Shown here piece after piece: positions 58,190 to 64,000 of a stretch of 64,000 nucleotides of DNA. The stretch lies in contig MNCI01005835.1 of the NCBI GenBank assembly GCA_015680685.1, positions 617,445-681,444 of the forward strand. Reading direction: 5' to 3'. The position numbers were made by a program, and so were the translations under genes. The notes beneath the pieces were generated by a model. It was given only the letters and a program-made list of their open reading frames with translations. It was not told the DNA's origin and ran no database searches. Source of the stretch: Gnetum montanum. Taxonomy: Eukaryota; Streptophyta; Gnetopsida; Gnetales; Gnetaceae. Every line of letters starts with the position of its first letter. Positions within the stretch are counted from its first letter, which is position 1.

Positions 58190-59371
58190 TATATTGTAAG
58201 AGAAATGTGATGGATTGAAGTGCAACATGTTATCCAAAATAAGAAAAAATGCTTTAAGCAATGGCAACATAGTGGCTAAGAAAACAAGCTAATATACAAA
58301 ATGACAAAGAAGGAGGCCAATGCAATAGTAGCCAAAGCCAAACATAAGGCCTTGAATAGCTTTTATGAGAAATTAGGAATAAAGGAAGAAGAAAAAACTA
58401 GCAAAAATCAGAAATAAGAAATGTAAGGACGTTGATCATGTCAAATACATCAAGGAAGTAGATGAAAGAATTTTGGCAAAAGACAATGAAATTTTGGATA
58501 GGTGGAAAAATTATTTTCAAAAATTATTAAATGACGAATTCCCAATAGGAGACATCCAAGAAGAAGAACCAAATTTTGGTTTGGTTAATGAACTTTCCTT
58601 CTTTGAGGTGAAAATAGCCTTATTAAAGATGAAAAATGTAAAAGCTATTACGCCAGATAATATTCCTATAGAAGCTTGGAAAGCATTGGGAGATACAAGA
58701 GTTTCTTGGCTAACACAATTGATTAATAAAATTTTGATGAATGGAGAAATGCCAACAACTAGAGAAAAAGCTTTGTTGTTCCCATTTACAAAAATAAAGG
58801 AGATATACAAAATAGTGCAAACTATAAAGGGATCAAGCTAATCAGCCATACTATGAAGCCTTGGAATAACATTTGATTTATTACATTAGGTCTACATCAA
58901 GGATTTTCACTAAGCTCATACTTATGATGATTTAATAAAGAAAATACAAGATGAAATCCTATGTTGTATACTATTTGTAGATGATTTTGTATTGGTGGAT
59001 ATAGCTTAAGACAATATTGCTACTAAAATGGAGCAATGGATACATTCTAAAATTAAAGGGCTTAAAAATTAGCAAAAGTAAGATATAATTTATGAAATGT
59101 AATTTTAATAACAACATAAACAATGGTGAAATAGAAGTAATAATTCAAGGCCAAAATATCCCTCACTACAAATAGTTTGACTACCTAGAATTAATCCTCT
59201 AATTAGATGCTGAAATTGATAAAGATATTAGAAATAAAATTGAGGTAGGATTGTCAAAATAGAGATAGGCTAGTGATGTTCTATGTGCTAAAAAGAATAT
59301 CAATAAAATTAAATGGAAAATTTTACAAGACATCAATTAGGCCTACTATTTCATATGGTGTTGAATGTTGG
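58190..59371 (+). pseudogene. RTE-type LINE reverse transcriptase fragment
   Basis: Plus strand, several frameshifts and stops. It shows KKEANAIVAKAKHKAL, then EILDRWKNYFQKLLNDEFP, MKNVKAITPDNIPIEAWKAL and YKGIKLISHTMKPW. The catalytic core reads ILFVDDFVLVD (FVDD for FADD), and the 3' part reads KTSIRPTISYGVECW after a frame change. This order and wording match the plant RTE clade of non-LTR elements. It ends abruptly at 59371, where a family-D LTR begins. Endonuclease and 5' end are missing. Confidence 0.75.
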
Positions 59372-59647
59372 TGATGAGCATCAAAGTGTTGCATTGACGA
59401 GGCCTTGTTTATGTGGTGTTACCTCGTCGACAAGGCCATGTCAACGTAGCGTTTGCTGCGTTGACAGGGCCCCATCAACATAGCCCTAGAGCAAAAACTA
59501 TAAATACGAGCTCCCAGCCATGTTTATGGGGATCCAATTCATAGCAATAGCCAAACTCTTGTAGTTTTTACATTTGATAGTTAGCATATTTTCCTAAGTG
59601 CCCGTAGCAGGAGTCATTGAGTGTACGGATCTTTATTTGAACATTGT
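59372..59647 (+). repeat. Family-D LTR fragment inserted in the LINE
   Basis: TGATGAGCATCAAAG start. U3 has repeated TTGACGAGGCC/GTCGACAAGGCC/GTCAACG words, then CTATAAATACGAGC as TATA box (about 59498-59508). The R region (GTGCCCGTAGCAGGAG, GGATCTTTATTTGAACATTG) matches 50650-50810. Truncated by element 3 at 59648. Confidence 0.7.
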
Positions 59648-60548
59648 TGATGAGTGGTGAGGTACCCCTACATTCAACCATACGAAATGAGCATAGCACG
59701 CGTGATCCGGTCGAACTCCGCAGACTAAGTGCCTACACGCCCCATGGAATACTTAGGGTTAATTATTCGTTGTCTTCCCAGACTTACTTGTAGTTGTCAC
59801 GATGTATGATTAAGTAAGTCCGAGGTATATGATTTTTATAGTCTTTTATGTTTTATGTCTCCTATGCTATCAAGGTGAAGGGTTGAGAAACTAATTACTA
59901 ACTCTAACTAATGAACTAAGTCTAAATTAACCTAGCGTCAGCATCCGTTCCCACTTACTGTACACACCCTGAACTGATGAAATTGTGGCTACCAAACACT
60001 AATCGTTGCTGGGATCACCATGTGTAACACATGTGCTTGAAGTGGTCGTACTAAGGTACTTAACTAGGAGGAAAGGGTTGAGAGAATCTAATCTAGCCTA
60101 AGTGTGATGAGCATCCGTTCCTTGATTATCTGTACACATCCTTAAATGCTCGTAATCAAGTCGTACTCATTCCGTATTACTAGGAGATAAGGGTGAGAGA
60201 GAAATCAATAAATAACATTAAATAAAATCCTATTCCATGCACTGTAAGGTTTATCTAGGAAGTTTGTCTTTATTTCCGTACACAACTTGTGTTCAAGTAC
60301 AATGTTGCTCGAATAAAGATCCGTTCACTTTAGGACTCCTATTGCGGGCACATGGAAAATATTCTATCTTTGGAGTGATCAATCTACCAGAGTTTCCCTA
60401 CTTCTAGCCTAGGATGAGAAAACAAGGAGAGCCACCTCTTATTTATATATATGACGACGCACCGTGTACGCGATATCGCGTACACGATATCGCAGGGGAT
60501 GACGCGATATCGCAGCCTATGCGATAGCTACGATATCGCGTCTCATCA
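59648..60548 (-). repeat. 3' LTR of element 3, mosaic of families B and A
   Basis: 901 bp. Mostly family B, but about 60080-60180 (CTAGCCTAAGTGTGATGAGC, then CTCGTAATCAAGTCGTACTC) matches the family-A LTR of element 1 (3750-3920) and is absent from the element 2 LTRs. The U3 palindrome array is at 60460-60545. Confidence 0.85.
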
Positions 60549-60564
60549 TACCCCCATAACTAAA
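60549..60564 (-). promoter_or_regulatory. PPT3 of element 3
   Basis: Minus-strand TTTAGTTATGGGGGTA abutting the 3' LTR. Confidence 0.75.
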
Positions 60565-60780
60565 TGAAAACTCGTCCTCGAGTTCCCTACAAAATATTGG
60601 AAAGGTATGGGATTATTGACATGAATGGAACTAATGGGATGACATGTGAATGAATCATCATTACAAGAATTGACAAAACTGGTGTTCATGACAACAAGGG
60701 TGAACATCTTATTACATTGACATCAGGCCTTAGTTGGCAGCTGAGAGAGAAGAGAGAAAGAAGTGTTGCTACTGCCAACG

Positions 60781-60990
60781 CTAAGATTGTGCCTTTTGTT
60801 GTCCATTCGTAAGTGCTCCATTGATCTTTCTCCTTGCAAAGTTGCTTCTAGCACTGCTCCATTCCAAGTGGTTGCTCCAGATCCAATCCGTTGTTGTATG
60901 ATCACCATCTGCACACACAACACAATCTTTTATTAGTAAGGGTAAATGAATTTCAATGTAGTTGATACCTTGCTTCGGTGGAAGGTCCAT
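60781..60990 (-). CDS. Small accessory ORF of element 3 with candidate 60-bp intron
   Basis: Exon 1 is 60969-60990 (MDLPPKQ plus one base), the intron 60909-60968 (GTATCAAC, then CTTACTAATAAAA, then GTGTGTGCAG), exon 2 60781-60908. The result is 49 residues with DGDHTTTDWIWSNHLEW and KAQS. It aligns without gaps with the element 2 product apart from four extra C-terminal residues there. Unspliced, the frame from 60990 also stays open through the intron (69 codons), so an intron-retained product is possible. No known domain. Confidence 0.45.
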   Translation of the reverse strand: MDLPPKQGINYIEIHLPLLIKDCVVCADGDHTTTDWIWSNHLEWSSARSNFARRKINGALTNGQQKAQS

Positions 60991-61115
60991 TGGCTAGGTT
61001 GTGGTATGGCTGATATGGGTCTAGAGATATATTAATGATGACTACCGAAGGTGTAGGTGTTAGGAAAAATTTGAAAAAATCAGTGCTAGGAGAAAATCGA
61101 AAAAATCAGGCCCCA

Positions 61116-61131
61116 TACCCCCATGACTAAT
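61116..61131 (-). promoter_or_regulatory. Internal PPT-like tract (PPT2), element 3
   Basis: Minus-strand ATTAGTCATGGGGGTA, same position as in element 2. Confidence 0.6.
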
Positions 61132-62424
61132 CGCGAACCTTCGGTAGCGTTAGAATGGAGAAATAAAAGGAGTAAGAAAGATAGATAAAAAGGGACAACT
61201 ATGGCATCGATGAAATGGATGTCAAGATGGAAATAAACAAAATAAAATTAATTGGAAAAATGTTAGGGAAAAGAAAATAGCTGGTACACCAAGTAGGAAT
61301 GTCAGTGGGTCCTCCCCAAAGCAGGCTCATGCCCTTAATGCCCTGACAAACCCACATTCAAAGAGTCCATAAGCTCTGGGAATGTCATTTGGAACAAGAG
61401 TTAAAGTCTTAACCACAAGAGTTTACCAAAAAGAAAACGAGGTATCTACCAAAATATACACTAATGATACAACCGGCAATGAGGTGAACATTGGAGAGAA
61501 GGGTGGAGAGAAGAGAATGGGATGGAATTCCAAAAATAAGGTGGTGTACAGCCCCTTGTGTGTTGCATGATTAATGTGACTTGGCAAATCTCATTCCAAC
61601 TCCGGCCTCAAACCAACCACATCCAATGACTTTGCATCAATGCATTCAGTTAATCCATCCACTTGAATAACAAGAAGGCTTCCCCCAAGAGTCACCACCA
61701 TTCCGATGAAACAAAGAGGGGAGAATGGGAAGTGAGAAGGGCCTTAGTTAGAGGGAACGTTTTAGTTCCATAACTAGTGCTTGTAGCCCAAGGGATTATT
61801 CATCTAAGGGGTGTGCTTTGAATTCTCACTTTTTTTTTGTGTTTTTATGCGTGAGAACCACACCATGCAAAGAATTCTTGTTTTTATTGTCTCAGCTTCT
61901 GATAATTGGGTAACATCAGAACGGCAAGAAAACTCAAGAAGAAAACATCCAAGCACCCAAGAGAATGGTGAACACAAAAGCATCAAGTTCCCTTGAAGTC
62001 ACACCCTTGTCAAACCTTGAGTCCTTCCTTAGTTTGAGAAATGCCCAGTCACCGATTCATTAAAGTTCTTATTATGAAAGGAGACTGTACATTTCCAAGC
62101 CAAGAGAGACCATAGAAAGTGGATAGATGGATGAAGTAAACTCATTGCCTGCCATATCAAAAGAAACATACCTTAGTATCAACATCCACTTAAAGGTAAA
62201 AACCAAACATTAGCAATCAATATGAAAACAATTCATACCATCACGAAGAACACTTATTGGATGACAAACTTATAGGGTGGATAACACACACACACACAAA
62301 ATGAAAAAGTATAACGATGTTGTAAAACAAAAACAAGAAAAGTTAAAGAAATTTGTAAAACAAAAATGTGTAAAACAAAAATATGAAAAACAAAAATGTA
62401 AAAAGAACTAAGGGCCCCAAAGGA
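61132..62424 (-). other. Noncoding intermodule of element 3
   Basis: Closely parallel to 11435-12791. Conserved block GTGGGTCCTCCCCAAAG at 61305-61321. (AC)n at 62284-62298 and TGTAAAACAAAAA units at 62310-62400. Confidence 0.65.
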
Positions 62425-63999
62425 TTAGCATAGGTGGCCATCTCCCCCATGACTGAATGGAAAGGGAGAGATCCAAAATAGGGAGCGAGGTTGCCCGCTA
62501 GTGGAGGCATAATTCGTACTGGCAGTTGTGGGTTCACGGAAAGGTTTTATTTGTTGTACATTAACCAATAATCTTTTATCCGGGCTGTCAGGCTTATATA
62601 TCATCATGGCTCTAGAGGAGAAGGTTGTATGAATGATATAGGGTCCTTCCCACAATGTTTGAAATTTTGTACGTTGAGGTACGTGCGTGGGGTTCTAGTA
62701 AAGGACCTTGTCTCCTAGTTGGTACCGAAACCTTCGAATTCTTAATTCATGACGTTGTTTACTATGTGCTTTGTGCAACTCATTTAACAATAGTGCAACC
62801 AATCTATTCTCGTCTAGCATGTTCAGAGTTGCCAACCGTTGTTTTTGTGCTAGGTTGAGATCTAGGTGAAGGTCGCAAGCCATGGATAGTGTACAGAGCT
62901 CATTCTGTATGGGGAGCTTTGGTAGTTTCCTATACACTAACTCATAGGGAGAATAGCCTGTAGGGAGCTTCCAAGTGGAGCAATACGCCCAAAGAGCATC
63001 GTTCAGTTTTGTACTCCAATCTCGCCTAAATTTGCTAATCGTTCTCGTTAATATTCTAGTAATCTCCCAGTTAGTAACCTCAGCTTGGCCATTAGCTTGG
63101 GGGTGGTAAGGTGTGGTCAATTTATGCTCAACCCCTAAGCGTTGCATCAATTTGCGAAAGGTTGCACCTATAAAATGTGTTCCATTATCAGAGATGAGTG
63201 CACACGGCACACCAAACCTGTTTATGATTTGTTTTTGTACAAATCGTGCAGCCATAGATGATGTGCAGTCTGTTACTGTGGCTACTCCAGCCCATTTGGT
63301 TAAGTAATCAACAGCAACAATGATATATGCCTTTCCATTGGACATCAGTGTAATAGGCCCCATAAAATCTATTCCCCAGATATCGAAGGGTTCCAAAGGT
63401 TGAATCCATTATTGCAGACCCTCCATCCTAGCAGTCATTCCACCATCATGTTGGAAGCATTCACAGGATTGGGCAAAATGATGGGCGTCCCAAAATAGTG
63501 TTGGCCAATAATATCCTGCAAGTAGGACCTTGGTAGCTATTTGTCTCCTAGCATAGTGACCTCCACAAGGGCCCTCATGAGCATCCTAGAGAACTTTTAA
63601 TTGATCCTTATTGGGCATGCACCATCGAACCAAGCCATCAGGACAAACTTTATAGAGTTGTCCCTTGATTTCCATGAAGTACTTGATTTTGTGAAGAAAC
63701 TGTTGTTTCTTCCTAAAGTCCAACCCGTGTGGTATTTTTTGGGAAGTGAGATAAGTAAGAATGCTACTATACCAATTTATTTTCATGGGTTGATCATTTA
63801 CTACACCGAAAAAGAGGGTTTCATCAGGAAAATGGTTAGATACAGCATATTTATCCTTTTTGCTATCCCAACGCAACCGAGATAGGTGATCTACGACTAC
63901 ATTCTTGGTGCCTTTGCGATCTACTATTGTTAAATCGAACTCCTGAAGAATTACCAACCAACATATGATACGTGGGCTAACCGTTGGCTTGTTCATAAG
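62425..63999 (-). pseudogene. pol C-terminal half of element 3: RNase H end and integrase
   Basis: One frame from the window edge to the stop at 62425, broken by three visible nonsense codons (TAG 63586, TAA 63409, TAG 62695), each at a site where a glutamine codon would fit. RNase H end: NKPTVSPRIICWLVILQEFD and VDHLSRL. Integrase zinc region: GGHYARRQIATKVLLAGYYW with AHHFAQSCECF. Core: WGIDFMGP (Asp 63367-63369), ISDNGTHF (Asp 63187-63189), QANGQAEV (Glu 63079-63081), giving the canonical D-D-35-E spacing. C-terminal part: GPYIIHTTF and LVNVQQIKPF, with the tail SHGGDGHLC. It would insert element cDNA into the genome; as sequenced it is interrupted. Confidence 0.85.
62441..62456 (-). promoter_or_regulatory. 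PPT1 in the pol tail, element 3
   Basis: Minus-strand TTCAGTCATGGGGGAG, coding F-S-H-G-G. Confidence 0.55.
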
Positions 64000-64000
64000 A

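Larger units (their letters stand above)
59648..64000 (-). mobile_element. Element 3: family-B LTR retrotransposon with pol, runs off the window
   Basis: Read on the minus strand from beyond the right edge: RNase H end, integrase, pol tail with PPT1, intermodule, PPT2, small accessory ORF, PPT3 and 3' LTR. Pol has a single frame here with only a few nonsense codons, so this is a better-preserved relative of element 2 and the likely type of its former helper. The 5' half, target duplication and 5' LTR are outside the window. Confidence 0.88.

Overview
The window looks like nuclear DNA from a seed plant with a large, repeat-swollen genome; I suspect a gymnosperm, but the sequence does not prove it. 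One host gene is visible in 64 kb. It is a two-exon gene on the minus strand (54763-56781) for a predicted chloroplast membrane protein of the NicO/UreH nickel-cobalt transporter-like family. Almost everything else that can be identified is retrotransposon, mostly LTR elements nested in one another. I see no tRNA, rRNA, CRISPR array or bacterial-type operon.

Layout. 1-4270: element 1, minus strand, a heavily deleted family-A LTR element cut by the window edge. 4271-10038: anonymous AT-rich DNA with one GC-richer motif cluster (about 5.5-7.1 kb). 10044-17121: element 2, minus, family B, complete with LTRs and a GAATC target duplication, lacking RT, RNase H and integrase. 17690-20625: element 7, a decayed minus-strand pro/pol, split by a decayed solo LTR. 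20626-51387: a composite plus-strand block. It starts with a gag-only element (element 4), continues into a second decayed gag-pol element (element 5), and ends in a family-D LTR. Element A (33631-42570, ATCAT target duplication) is inserted in it, and a chromovirus-like deletion derivative (element 6, 46607-50132) sits in its terminal LTR. 51388-54762: mostly anonymous. 54763-56781: the host gene. 58190-59371: an RTE-type LINE fragment, broken by a family-D LTR, which is itself broken by element 3 (59648 to the window end, minus, family B, with a nearly readable integrase).

Families A and B and element 5 share an unusual 3' half. After the gag or gag-pol frame comes a polypurine tract (PPT) inside the last codons, then a noncoding intermodule with a conserved 17-bp block. 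A second PPT-like tract follows, then a branch-point/3'-splice-site block directly before an ATG, then an accessory reading frame, a third PPT and the LTR. In family A and element 5 the accessory frame (called ORFx here) is about 930-955 codons: a globular N-terminal part and a long coiled coil. In family B the slot holds a small reading frame of about 50 codons with a 60-61 bp candidate intron. In element A an LTR-U3-like promoter (palindrome plus TATA) is repeated inside the element upstream of ORFx. The tRNA-Asp-type primer sites and a third ORF downstream of pol recall the Athila branch of Ty3 elements. The repeated PPTs, the spliced slot and the in-frame deletions are what deserve a second look.

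One 166-bp stretch bracketed by single Ns (32204-32369) is an exact inverted copy of DNA 473 bp downstream and looks like an assembly error.
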